A DNA stretch of 51,729 nt, taken from positions 1 through 51,729 of the forward strand of contig PAOB01000042.1 of assembly GCA_002708445.1 (NCBI GenBank). The letters are read 5' to 3'. The notes under the pieces are model-generated. The model ran no database searches. It saw only the letters and a program-made list of their open reading frames with translations, and had not been told where the DNA came from. Source of the DNA: Candidatus Arcticimaribacter sp. (GTDB lineage: Bacteria; Bacteroidota; Bacteroidia; Flavobacteriales; Flavobacteriaceae). Made by a program: the position numbers and the translations under genes. Shown in pieces: positions 1-7,516 of the stretch (its first letter is position 1; every line of letters begins with the position of its first letter).

Positions 1-97
1 CTCCTCTCCTTTGTGGACACGAATCCAAAGCAGCCGATTTACTCTTCTTGGTAATGGTGACTCTTCCTTTTCGTACTAATTGTGCAATAGTTGGCAT
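1..97 (-). CDS. rpsL: 30S ribosomal protein S12, N-terminal part (runs out of window)
   Basis: The reverse strand from the ATG at 97 reads [20 protein letters not shown] and continues with [12 protein letters not shown] to the window edge. This is the characteristic start of ribosomal protein S12, with the conserved QLVRKGR and CPQRRG segments. Only 32 codons are present; the remaining three quarters lie beyond position 1. S12 sits at the decoding centre of the 30S subunit and is the usual site of streptomycin-resistance mutations. A textbook Bacteroidota promoter lies about 35 bases upstream, so this is probably the first gene of the usual rpsL-rpsG-fusA operon reading out of the window (inferred). 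The identification rests on residues that are nearly invariant in the phylum. Confidence 0.95.
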   Translation of the reverse strand, partial: MPTIAQLVRKGRVTITKKSKSAALDSCPQRRG

Positions 98-132
98 ATA
101 TAATTTTATATTTTTCCCTTTTTTAAGGGCTG

Positions 133-163
133 CAAATGTAAAACTTTTTTTTTTGGATTCAAA
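133..163 (-). promoter_or_regulatory. Promoter of rpsL (-33 TTTG / -7 TACATTTG)
   Basis: On the minus strand TTTG (163-160) is followed after 19 bases by TACATTTG (140-133). This matches the Bacteroidota sigma-A consensus TTTG-N19-21-TAnnTTTG at every defined position. Transcription would start near 129, leaving a leader of about 32 bases before the rpsL ATG at 97. It is the cleanest promoter in the window. Confidence 0.85.
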
Positions 164-227
164 CTGATTTGACTTAAAATACAGCTCTTATTTTGAATTT
201 TATTAACAATCGTTTTTTATCGATCTT

Positions 228-263
228 TTTGAAGTCAAAAAAAAATAAAAATTTGGCTTCAAG
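228..263. repeat. Inverted repeat able to form an 11-12 bp stem
   Basis: UUGAAGUCAAA (229-239) can pair with UUUGGCUUCAA (252-262), with one G-U pair and an A-rich loop of 12 bases. There is no T tract on either side, so it does not look like an intrinsic terminator. It lies between the rpsL promoter and the end of the recognisable pabB remnant and may be debris of that gene. Confidence 0.4.
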
Positions 264-659
264 ATTCAGGAGAATAACTTACAAATTGATCATTAAAAAA
301 AATTATATTGAGCTTTAGAAGTAAGAAAAAATTCTTTTAAGGAACCCTCAAAAGAAACTTCAGAGGGGAAAGTTAGATCCAAATAATAAACATCTCCATT
401 CTTTATGTGTTTTGCACCTGTTCAAAACCTGTTTTGTTACGATCTTTAATTTTGGTTTTAGGAGTAATATCAAACTTTTTTTCAACCAGGGTGATATTCA
501 AAATTTTTGCATCCACCAATGTCAAAAAAAACATTTTGATTTTTTGCCTCCTCTGGAGTGTAAATCAATGGTTATTTGCTCAAAATCGATCACAAAAAAG
601 AAAGGATTGGTTTTAGAAGCCAAATCATTTGCACGCTTAATAAAACTTTCAATTGACAA
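262..659 (-). pseudogene. pabB: Decayed N-terminal fragment of a PabB-like aminodeoxychorismate synthase component I
   Basis: No intact frame exists here, but stitching minus-strand frames gives a continuous protein-like string. Residues SFIKRANDLASKT and NPFFFVIDFEQ are read at 653-567, then FFDIGGCKNFEYHPG about 530-485 after a one-base shift in a run of eight T. The frame shifts again to KKFDITPK at 480-457 and then FEQVQ at 426-412. Next come KHIKNGDVYYLDLTFPSEVS and SLKEFFLTSKAQYNFF at 412-297, and last NDQFVSYSPES at 294-262. The pattern VQxHIxxGDxYxxxLTFP, SLxExFxxSKA and SPE is that of the chorismate-binding family, closest in my reading to Bacteroidota PabB (p-aminobenzoate branch of folate synthesis). 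At least four frameshifts are needed, and the catalytic C-terminal two thirds are absent. It is a relic, not a functional gene. TrpE or another family member is the main alternative. Confidence 0.7.
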
Positions 660-672
660 TATGAGGCATTAA

Positions 673-795
673 ATCAACAAAATAAAGATAAACGATTCTT
701 TAATTAACTTAAACTGAAATAAAGAAAATGTTGAGCATCGAATTAAAACTTGAAATAATTTTAAAATCTTACTAAGCCTCGATTAAGCCCTTCAT
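673..795. other. AT-rich intergenic stretch between the pabB relic and the next gene
   Basis: I see no open frame, hairpin with T tract or promoter motif that I can support here. It would have held the upstream region of the former pabB. Confidence 0.4.
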
Positions 796-1344
796 TTAAT
801 CGTCTGTAAAACCTCTTATGATTTCACATTCTTCATCGGTCCATTCTACAAAATCAACCTTAGTAAAAAAATCCCTGACCTCTGTTTGAAAAAGGGTATA
901 CTCAATCGAACGAATGTTAGGCGCCATAAGTCCGCCTCCATCATGAGATGCATTGAAAACATCATGACCCAGTTCATGGTACATCAAAAATATTTGCTCC
1001 CCTGTTTCAAGATTTCTAAAAGTAGTTTCGTCGATCAAAATCCTCACATAATCTTCGCAAGATCCATCAGCTCTTCCGGCAACATTACCAGGTAAATCTG
1101 TGGAAACAAAATTGACCTCCTCTATGTATGAAAGATCAATATCATAAAGAGCAGCAGATTCCTTGAAAATATTCCAATACGAATTCAAAAGATTTGGTCT
1201 TCCTTTTGAATAAATGGGATCGCTATCATAATCAATAACAACTACCTCTGGTTCCACAATCTCTTCAACAGGAACTTCGGGTTCAACTGGATCTGCGGAA
1301 CAAGCCGACAAGAGAACTAAGAGGATCATATAATACTTTTTCAT
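796..1344 (-). CDS. Putative metalloprotease-like lipoprotein (HELGH motif)
   Basis: This protein of 182 residues starts at the ATG at 1344. The start is chosen because it begins MKKYYMILLVLLSAC, a typical lipoprotein signal peptide with Cys15 as the lipidated residue; an in-frame upstream Met at 1410 would bury it. An acidic Pro/Glu/Val-rich tether (about residues 17-40) follows. The folded part contains HELGH (123-127), the zincin active-site motif, then His134 and a GGGLM turn with Met140. The arrangement recalls metzincins, but the third His is one residue further away than in HExxHxxGxxH. The chain is too short for a standard protease with a prodomain. The protein is probably exported and anchored by lipid. 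I do not recognise a named family; proteolytic activity is inferred from the motif only. Confidence 0.75.
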   Translation of the reverse strand: MKKYYMILLVLLSACSADPVEPEVPVEEIVEPEVVVIDYDSDPIYSKGRPNLLNSYWNIFKESAALYDIDLSYIEEVNFVSTDLPGNVAGRADGSCEDYVRILIDETTFRNLETGEQIFLMYHELGHDVFNASHDGGGLMAPNIRSIEYTLFQTEVRDFFTKVDFVEWTDEECEIIRGFTDD

Positions 1345-1411
1345 GATATAAATTTTAATATTAAATATAGTTTTACAGAGATTGTGTGTTTGAAAACAAC
1401 CAATATTCAAA

Positions 1412-1443
1412 CAAAATTACTAAAGTCTCAATATTTTTGAGAC
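1412..1443 (-). promoter_or_regulatory. Putative promoter with adjoining inverted repeat upstream of the metalloprotease-like lipoprotein
   Basis: The minus strand has TAATTTTG at 1419-1412, matching the -7 consensus TAnnTTTG, about 68 bases before the ATG at 1344. Just upstream is a perfect inverted repeat GTCTCAA-N5-TTGAGAC (1425-1443). No T tract follows it, so an operator overlapping the promoter is more likely than a terminator. No good -33 TTTG is visible. Confidence 0.45.
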
Positions 1444-1602
1444 ATCAATTAAAAAAAAATAAAAAATAATCACCTAACAAGACTAAAAACAATTGATTTT
1501 GTAACCCGATCAAACTCAAAAGTTATTGTAAAAAAACCAGTCTTCAAAAGCGAATTTTATCACTAAAAAAAATTGCTGTCCAAATCAGCTTGTTTTTTTC
1601 AC

Positions 1603-1610
1603 TATCTTTA
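1603..1610 (+). promoter_or_regulatory. -7-like element directly before the gene at 1615
   Basis: TATCTTTA differs from TAnnTTTG at the last base only and ends four bases before the ATG. If used, the transcript would be almost leaderless. No convincing -33 element is present. Confidence 0.4.
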
Positions 1611-1614
1611 AACA

Positions 1615-2319
1615 ATGAAATATCTTAATACTATATTTGCACTATTTTTAATCAGTACTTCTGTTAGAAGTCAAAATAGTATAAACCTAAATAATCCTAT
1701 CAGTTTCGAAGCCGTTAGAACAATGGCTAAAAAAATGAACAACACCACCCTCGACCTCTCAATAACTGAAGGTAGTCCCTATTTTAGTGATTCTTTTAAG
1801 GCAGCAGTTTTAAACCTCAAAAACATTGAGGGTGAAAATCAAATATGGCTCCGTTACAACGGTTACAACGATGAAATTGAAATTGGGAAAAGTGAAAAAC
1901 AACTTACTTCAAATGAAGCCCTTCTCAAAAGAAAAGATATTATTGCAAGCTTTGACAATAAAACCTATCAGTACAAAACTTTCAAAACAAAAAAAGGAGC
2001 TACAATTGACGGCTATTTGGTCATCCTCTATGAGGGTAAAGGATACAGTATTTTTAGACAAGATAAAAAGAAATTATCTGAAGGGAGAAAAGCTAATACT
2101 CCTCTAGAAGCTGATATTCAACCTCGTTTTAGTAACATCAAAACATATTTCATGTCAAGCGACAACAACGAAATCAATGAAATCAGTTTTAAATTAAAAA
2201 ATATTATCCCTTTAATTACTGAAAAAGATTATCCTAAATTACAAAAAATAAAAGGAGAATTTAAAAAAATTAAAACGGAGGAAAAACTCATTGAATTGAT
2301 CAAAAACCTAGAAAAGTAG
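1615..2319 (+). CDS. Secreted protein of unknown function
   Basis: This protein has 234 residues and an N-terminal signal peptide; hydrophobic residues 5-15 end near SVRSQ, with signal peptidase I cleavage likely around residue 19-20. The mature part contains SPYFSDSFKAAV and, after an insertion, LRYNGYNDEIEI. This resembles unnamed Bacteroidota envelope proteins that share a GSPYL...LRYNxYxDEME pattern (from memory, not checked). The C-terminal third is lysine-rich and predicted helical (ITEKDYPKLQKIKGEFKKIK). No catalytic motif, lipobox or beta-barrel signature is visible. It is a single gene, divergent from the metalloprotease-like lipoprotein, with no operon partner. The short spacing to the -7-like element at 1603 supports this ATG. 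Function unknown. Confidence 0.7.
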   Translation: MKYLNTIFALFLISTSVRSQNSINLNNPISFEAVRTMAKKMNNTTLDLSITEGSPYFSDSFKAAVLNLKNIEGENQIWLRYNGYNDEIEIGKSEKQLTSNEALLKRKDIIASFDNKTYQYKTFKTKKGATIDGYLVILYEGKGYSIFRQDKKKLSEGRKANTPLEADIQPRFSNIKTYFMSSDNNEINEISFKLKNIIPLITEKDYPKLQKIKGEFKKIKTEEKLIELIKNLEK

Positions 2320-2762
2320 TTTTTATTTCTCAAAGGTTCTTATCGCATTTGATCACTAAAGTTTAACTTCGAATTCACTTGTGAATCTTTATTTCAGTTA
2401 ACTTTTTATTGGTTTTTGCACATTAATTTGACACTAAAACAACCATTAAAATGGCAGTTTTGATGATGATTTTATCTCATAAATGCTTGATCAAGCATGA
2501 ATTTTGATGCAAAAAAAGTAATAAAAAGTATACTTGAAGTTACATGTTTTGACTGGAAACACCTCACAAACCCTTAAAAAGTAATCTGTTTATACTTTTA
2601 TTCAATTCAATTCAAGTTATTGATTAACAGACAACTATTGTTTATGGAAAATTTTACTAGAACTAATTACTCATAGCAAATAAAAAAAATAAAACAAATT
2701 TCCATGTAATGTTAAATTAATATCATAATTTCGTTAACAAATTTTTAACTATATATATTAAT
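2320..2762. other. 443-base AT-rich intergenic region before susC
   Basis: No gene is visible on either strand. It holds a 14-base inverted repeat ATTCAC-TT-GTGAAT (2373-2386) and a perfect 16-base palindrome at 2483-2498. The length suggests a regulated leader for the SusC/SusD operon, but I could not pick out a convincing TAnnTTTG element close to the susC start. Confidence 0.5.
2483..2498. repeat. Perfect 16-bp palindrome ATGCTTGATCAAGCAT
   Basis: Each half (ATGCTTGA / TCAAGCAT) is the exact reverse complement of the other, with no spacer. It lies 264 bases before susC in the only long gene-free stretch of this region. Such a site could be the operator of a dimeric regulator. By chance about one perfect 16-mer palindrome is expected in a window this size, so position rather than rarity is the argument. 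Confidence 0.45.
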
Positions 2763-5700
2763 ATGAAAAAACTATTACTATTGACCTCGGCGATGATGCT
2801 TGTAGCATTTACTGCCCTGGCACAAAAAACAGTAACAGGTGTTGTTTCAGATGATAGTGGTATTCCACTTCCTGGAGCATCTGTTGTAGAAAAAGGTACC
2901 AACAATGGTGTTAGTACTGATTTTGACGGTAATTATTCCATTGAAGTAGCTGAGGGGGCCGTTCTTGAGTTCAGCTTTATCGGTTATGAAACTATGGAAC
3001 AAAATGTTGGATCTTCTGATTCCATGAACATTTCCCTAGCAGCAGACAATGAGCTAGAAGAAGTTGTTCTTACGGCTTTGGGTTTAGAGAAGAAAAAAGA
3101 CGATGATCTTTCTTCTACAACTAAAGTTGAAGTTGATCAATTACAACGTTCAGGAGAATCAGGTCTTCTTCAAGGAATCTCTGGAAAAACTTCAGGAGTT
3201 AACATTACTCGTAACTCTGGAGATCCTGGTTCTGGGGCATACATTCAGCTTCGTGGACAAAACACAATCAACGGAGATAACTCTCCGTTAATAGTATTGG
3301 ATGGTGCAATCATCTCCAACGCAAATATTGGTGGTAACACTGCTGGAGTTGTCCAACAATCTCGTTTAAATGATATAAATCCTGAAGACATTGCTTCAGT
3401 TACGGTAATTAAAGGAGCATCTGCTGCTGCAATTTACGGAACTGGTGCTGCGAACGGGGTATTAGTTATCGAGACTAAGCGTGGTTCTACTGATAGTAAG
3501 GGATGGAGTGTTAATGTTAAATCTTCTATCTCTATTGACGAAATCAATGCAGAATGGGCTAAACAAGATACGTGGGGACAAGGATTTGATGGTATTTGGT
3601 ACGGTGATCCTGGAATTGGATACTACAACCAATCAACTTCTGTTTCTTACGGAGACGAAATCGCTTTACGTCCAGGTGGTGCTGATACTTACGACTTCAG
3701 CAGTACTTATTTCGAAACCCCTGACGGAAGAAGAATTGGAGATATTGTTGATAAAAACAGTAGAACCATTTACAACCAATCAAATAGAGATGCGGTATTT
3801 GGAAATGGATACACTTACGAAAATTCTGTAAACTTATCTTATACAGATGAAAAATCCAGAACATATCTTTCTTTCGCTAACTTCGACCAAAGTGGAATTA
3901 TTCAAGGAAATTCTGATTATAAGAGAACTACTTTGAAATTAAATAACACCACTCAAGCTACCGAGAATTTGTTATTCAAAATTTCATCTTCATACACAAA
4001 CATTGAATCAAATCGAGTTCAAACAGGATCTAACCTAAATGGTTTGTATTTAGGATACCTTAGAACATCTCCTGATTTTGATATTCGTGACTGGCAAGGG
4101 AAAAATTACAGAACAGTTGGAACTGCTACTTTTGTAACTCCTAATTCTCACAGAAGTTACCGACGTCCAACTGGATCGTACAGAACTTTTGATAATGCAT
4201 CAGGGTCATACAACTATGCTGCGCCAACGTACAACAATCCCCTATGGACAATCAATCAACAACAAAACGTAAACACTGTTGATCGTTTTATTTTCGCTCC
4301 TGAGGTAAACTACAAAGTAGGTTTCTTAACCTTTGTTGCTCGTTACAGTATGGACTTTTACCAAGACAATCGTACGGATTACCAACCTGCAGGTTCTGCT
4401 GGTAGTGGTAACAACGGAACTTGGGATGAGGACCGTATCACCGAGAAAAACTCTCAATTAAACTTATTTGTTACAGGTGACAACAAACTAACTGATGACA
4501 TTAGCATCAATTATGTTCTAGGTTACCAACAATACGAAAACAACTACAGAAGATTAAGTGCTTTTGAAGCTAACTTTACAAATCCAGATCAGATTTTCTT
4601 CAATCCAGGTAATACAACTGGTGTGAACTCTATTCCTAGTGGATTTACTTCTTTAACAAGAAAAAGTGGGGTTTATGGTCTTATCAACCTTGAGTTGTAC
4701 GACAATTTCTTGGTAGAAATTACAGGACGAGGAGAACGGGTATCTACATTACCAGGAGCAGGAGTGATATTCTACCCTAGTGCATCTTTAGGATATAAAA
4801 TTACAGATCTAATTGGGGCTGACTTCCTTAACTTTGGTAAGGTAAGAGTTTCTTACGGAGAGGTTGGAATTGAAGCGAATCCTTATGCAACTTCAACAAC
4901 TTTTGGACCTGGAGGAACTGACGGAACTTGGGGTGACGAATTAGCTGGAAATCTTTATGGAAATCCATTTACTCAATCAGCTACTCGTGGTAATCCAGAC
5001 CTGAAAGAAGAAAGAAAGAGTGAGATCGAATTTGGTTTCGATGCACGTATGTTTGATAGCCGATTATCTATTGGATTTACATATTATGACAACAAAACTA
5101 AAGACGTGATTTTGGCTTTACCGAGTACTCCTTCTTCAGGATTTGAAAACTCACTTCAAAATGCTGCTACAATAACTAATAAAGGTATTGAAATTGACTT
5201 TAATGTAAACTTACTTAGAGGAGAAGACTTAAATGCTTCTATTAGTGGTAGCTTTACTCAAAACAAAAACGTAGTAACAGATTTAGCAGGTAGTTCTTAT
5301 TTCGCACTAAACGGATTTACATCTACTTCTTCAGGTATTGCTGAAGGATACCCTTACGGTGTTCTTAGAAGTGGTGTTTATGAAAGAGATGCTTCTGGTA
5401 ATTTTGTTACCAATGCTAATGGATTCCCAAATGCTGCTTCTGAAAAGAAAGTTGGTGTTGGAGATCCTAACCCAGACTTCCGTGCTGGCCTTGGATTAAA
5501 TGTAGACTACAAAAACTTTGCTTTTTCTGCAATGTTTGAAACATCTCAAGGTAATGATGTTTGGAATGGAACTTATGGAGTGTTACACTACATGGGTATT
5601 CATGCGAATACTGGTGCAAAAACAGTTAACAATACAGGTGGTACGATAGTAAATAGTGCTGGAACACCAATACCTGATGGAGCTTCCTTCCGTGGTTATT

Positions 5701-6041
5701 TAGATAACTTCGGTGCTGGGCCTGTTGCAATTGACTCTGAATGGTGGACTACTAACGGTGGTGGATTCGGAGATGTTGGAGAACCATTTATTATGGACGG
5801 TTCTTGGGTCAAGCTAAGAGAAGTTACTCTAAGCTACAGATTTGACCCAGCTCTTCTTGAGAGTATTAAAGTTAAATCATTAGTTCTCTCTGTTTCTGGA
5901 AGAAACTTATTCACATGGACAGATATTGAAGGCTTTGACCCAGAGAATAACTTAACTGGAGCATCAAGAGGTAGAGGTTTAGAGTATTTCAGTAACCCTG
6001 GAACACGATCTTTCTTGACTACACTTAGAATTGGATTTTAA
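2763..6041 (+). CDS. SusC/RagA-family TonB-dependent outer membrane transporter
   Basis: This protein of 1092 residues imports substrates captured by its SusD partner across the outer membrane, powered by TonB-ExbBD. The signal peptide MKKLLLLTSAMMLVAFTALA is followed from residue 22 by a carboxypeptidase-regulatory-like domain (KTVTGVVSDD to about 95). A TonB-box-like segment EVVLTALG follows near residue 100. The plug has GKTSGVNITRNSGDPG, IQLRGQNTINGD and PLIVLDG, the SusC hallmarks. The rest is a barrel rich in aromatic and Asn/Gly residues ending in RSFLTTLRIGF. Length is normal for the family. Codon choice is more uniform than in neighbours (GGT/GGA, CGT, AAC), as in highly expressed genes. 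susD follows after 4 bases. The substrate cannot be read from the sequence because no carbohydrate enzyme, peptidase or regulator is adjacent. Confidence 0.95.
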   Translation: MKKLLLLTSAMMLVAFTALAQKTVTGVVSDDSGIPLPGASVVEKGTNNGVSTDFDGNYSIEVAEGAVLEFSFIGYETMEQNVGSSDSMNISLAADNELEEVVLTALGLEKKKDDDLSSTTKVEVDQLQRSGESGLLQGISGKTSGVNITRNSGDPGSGAYIQLRGQNTINGDNSPLIVLDGAIISNANIGGNTAGVVQQSRLNDINPEDIASVTVIKGASAAAIYGTGAANGVLVIETKRGSTDSKGWSVNVKSSISIDEINAEWAKQDTWGQGFDGIWYGDPGIGYYNQSTSVSYGDEIALRPGGADTYDFSSTYFETPDGRRIGDIVDKNSRTIYNQSNRDAVFGNGYTYENSVNLSYTDEKSRTYLSFANFDQSGIIQGNSDYKRTTLKLNNTTQATENLLFKISSSYTNIESNRVQTGSNLNGLYLGYLRTSPDFDIRDWQGKNYRTVGTATFVTPNSHRSYRRPTGSYRTFDNASGSYNYAAPTYNNPLWTINQQQNVNTVDRFIFAPEVNYKVGFLTFVARYSMDFYQDNRTDYQPAGSAGSGNNGTWDEDRITEKNSQLNLFVTGDNKLTDDISINYVLGYQQYENNYRRLSAFEANFTNPDQIFFNPGNTTGVNSIPSGFTSLTRKSGVYGLINLELYDNFLVEITGRGERVSTLPGAGVIFYPSASLGYKITDLIGADFLNFGKVRVSYGEVGIEANPYATSTTFGPGGTDGTWGDELAGNLYGNPFTQSATRGNPDLKEERKSEIEFGFDARMFDSRLSIGFTYYDNKTKDVILALPSTPSSGFENSLQNAATITNKGIEIDFNVNLLRGEDLNASISGSFTQNKNVVTDLAGSSYFALNGFTSTSSGIAEGYPYGVLRSGVYERDASGNFVTNANGFPNAASEKKVGVGDPNPDFRAGLGLNVDYKNFAFSAMFETSQGNDVWNGTYGVLHYMGIHANTGAKTVNNTGGTIVNSAGTPIPDGASFRGYLDNFGAGPVAIDSEWWTTNGGGFGDVGEPFIMDGSWVKLREVTLSYRFDPALLESIKVKSLVLSVSGRNLFTWTDIEGFDPENNLTGASRGRGLEYFSNPGTRSFLTTLRIGF

Positions 6042-6045
6042 ATAA

Positions 6046-7401
6046 ATGAACATGAAAATATACAAATTAATTTTACCGATTTTTGCCATCCTAACAATAG
6101 TTAGCTGCGAAAATTACACAGAAGACATAAACAGTGACCCGAATGCATTTGTCGTTGCTTCATCTGACCTTCTCATTGGTCAGGTACAGCTTGCACTTAT
6201 GCAACACATGGGAAGTAACAACACTCGTTACGCTGCTGTTTTTAACAACCAAATGAGTGGTGGTGACCGTCAATATTTGACATTGAACACTTACTCACCT
6301 AACCGTGCTAACTACAACAGTATGTGGGATAATGCATATGTTGCAGGTATCAATAATGCTCAGTTGATCATCAATGATGTTCAAGCATCAGCTTTGGTAA
6401 AGGGAATTGCACAGATTTTACAAGGAACTTTCTTTGCTGATATGGCATTGCTTTATGGTGATGTTCCTTTTACAGAAGCAGTAAAACCTGACGAATTTCC
6501 AATGCCTAAATACGATAGCCAATCTGCAGTTGTAGCTGGAGCTATTGCTCTTATTGAAACAGGAATTGCCAATGTTGGAAATGCAACTATCGCTGATGGT
6601 TACGGAGGTTCTAGATTAGCAGGTGGTACTTGGGCCGAAGCTGGACACACATTAGCTGCGCGTTATGCGTTAGCTGCTGGTGATAACGCTACAGCGATTT
6701 CTCACGCTAATCAAGGAATTTCTTCAAGAGCTGGTGATTTAGTAACACAACATGGAACTGCTCAGTACAACAGAAACTTAATGTATCAGTTTGTTATTGA
6801 CCAAAGACAAGATTACTTAGTTGCTACAGATTCTCATTTAGCTAATCTATTGGACGGAACAGTAGACAGAAAACTTACTACTCCTGGAAATAGCCTAATT
6901 TATGCAAGCTACTTCCTAGCTGATGGTACTCCGGGTACTCCAAGTTTCCGTACTTTACTTAACACAAATGACGATGGTAGATATGCTCAGTCGGCATCTG
7001 CACCAATAGCTACTTGGTACGAGAATAAATTAATTCTTGCTGAGGCTTTACACACTACTAATTTTGCAGCTGCTCAAGGGCACTTAAATGATGTAAGAGC
7101 TGCACTAGCTGTTCAATACGGTTCTGATGCGACAGGGTTTCCTCCATCAACAACTACTGTAACTGCTGACCTAGCTTTCGAGATTATGGAAGAAAAATAT
7201 ATCACTTTAATTGGTGAATTGACTTCATACCATGACTTAAGAAGAAGTGGAAATTTGATAGGTGTACCTAACAAAACTACTGGAAGTACTGCGGCTACAG
7301 GATACCCACAACGTTTCCTTTATCCGCAAGATGAGGTTGATACTAATGAAAATGTACCTTCTCCTCTTCCAACGTTTTTCGAACCAACCCCATTATTTTA
7401 A
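6046..7401 (+). CDS. SusD/RagB-family nutrient-binding outer membrane lipoprotein
   Basis: This 451-residue lipoprotein has its lipobox at TIVSC (Cys21), so it is expected at the cell surface capping the SusC channel encoded just upstream. The N-terminal NYTEDINSDPNAF is the usual SusD start. WDNAYVAGINNAQLIINDV and GTFFADMALLYGDVPFTEAV are the tetratricopeptide-like helices with the family YGDVPF motif. A C-terminal IMEEKYITLIGELTSYHDLRRSG carries the conserved E-K-x-I and DLRR segments. It is somewhat shorter than classical SusD (about 550) and closer to the SusD-like_2 group. Either ATG at 6046 or 6052 could start it. The terminator at 7419 ends the operon. The ligand is unknown. Confidence 0.93.
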   Translation: MNMKIYKLILPIFAILTIVSCENYTEDINSDPNAFVVASSDLLIGQVQLALMQHMGSNNTRYAAVFNNQMSGGDRQYLTLNTYSPNRANYNSMWDNAYVAGINNAQLIINDVQASALVKGIAQILQGTFFADMALLYGDVPFTEAVKPDEFPMPKYDSQSAVVAGAIALIETGIANVGNATIADGYGGSRLAGGTWAEAGHTLAARYALAAGDNATAISHANQGISSRAGDLVTQHGTAQYNRNLMYQFVIDQRQDYLVATDSHLANLLDGTVDRKLTTPGNSLIYASYFLADGTPGTPSFRTLLNTNDDGRYAQSASAPIATWYENKLILAEALHTTNFAAAQGHLNDVRAALAVQYGSDATGFPPSTTTVTADLAFEIMEEKYITLIGELTSYHDLRRSGNLIGVPNKTTGSTAATGYPQRFLYPQDEVDTNENVPSPLPTFFEPTPLF

Positions 7402-7418
7402 TCTATATTAGATTACTT

Positions 7419-7450
7419 AAAAGGCTGCCTTTAGGCAGCCTTTTTTTTTT
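7419..7450 (+). terminator. Intrinsic terminator of the susC-susD operon
   Basis: AAAGGCTGCC and GGCAGCCTTT form a 10-bp stem with a TTTA loop, followed by an uninterrupted T tract to 7450. It is a textbook rho-independent terminator 18 bases after the susD stop. Confidence 0.93.
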
Positions 7451-7516
7451 GACTTTTTTTAAAAATTATTCTTTTGCGAACGATAATAAAACAACTAGCT
7501 TTGAAAAAAAATAAGA

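Noticed and set aside
345-367. CCCTC...GAGGG inverted repeat as a possible terminator
   Set aside because: The stem is only five pairs with a 13-base loop and no T tract, and it falls inside the pabB relic, where the same bases encode the FPSEVSFEG segment.
407-672. Two overlapping plus-strand open frames of 69 and 86 codons
   Set aside because: They lie opposite the pabB relic, have no family features, signal peptide or promoter, and the minus-strand frames make protein sense instead.
886-1095. Plus-strand 69-codon frame antisense to the metalloprotease-like lipoprotein
   Set aside because: It lies wholly inside a gene with clear motifs on the other strand and is a coding shadow.
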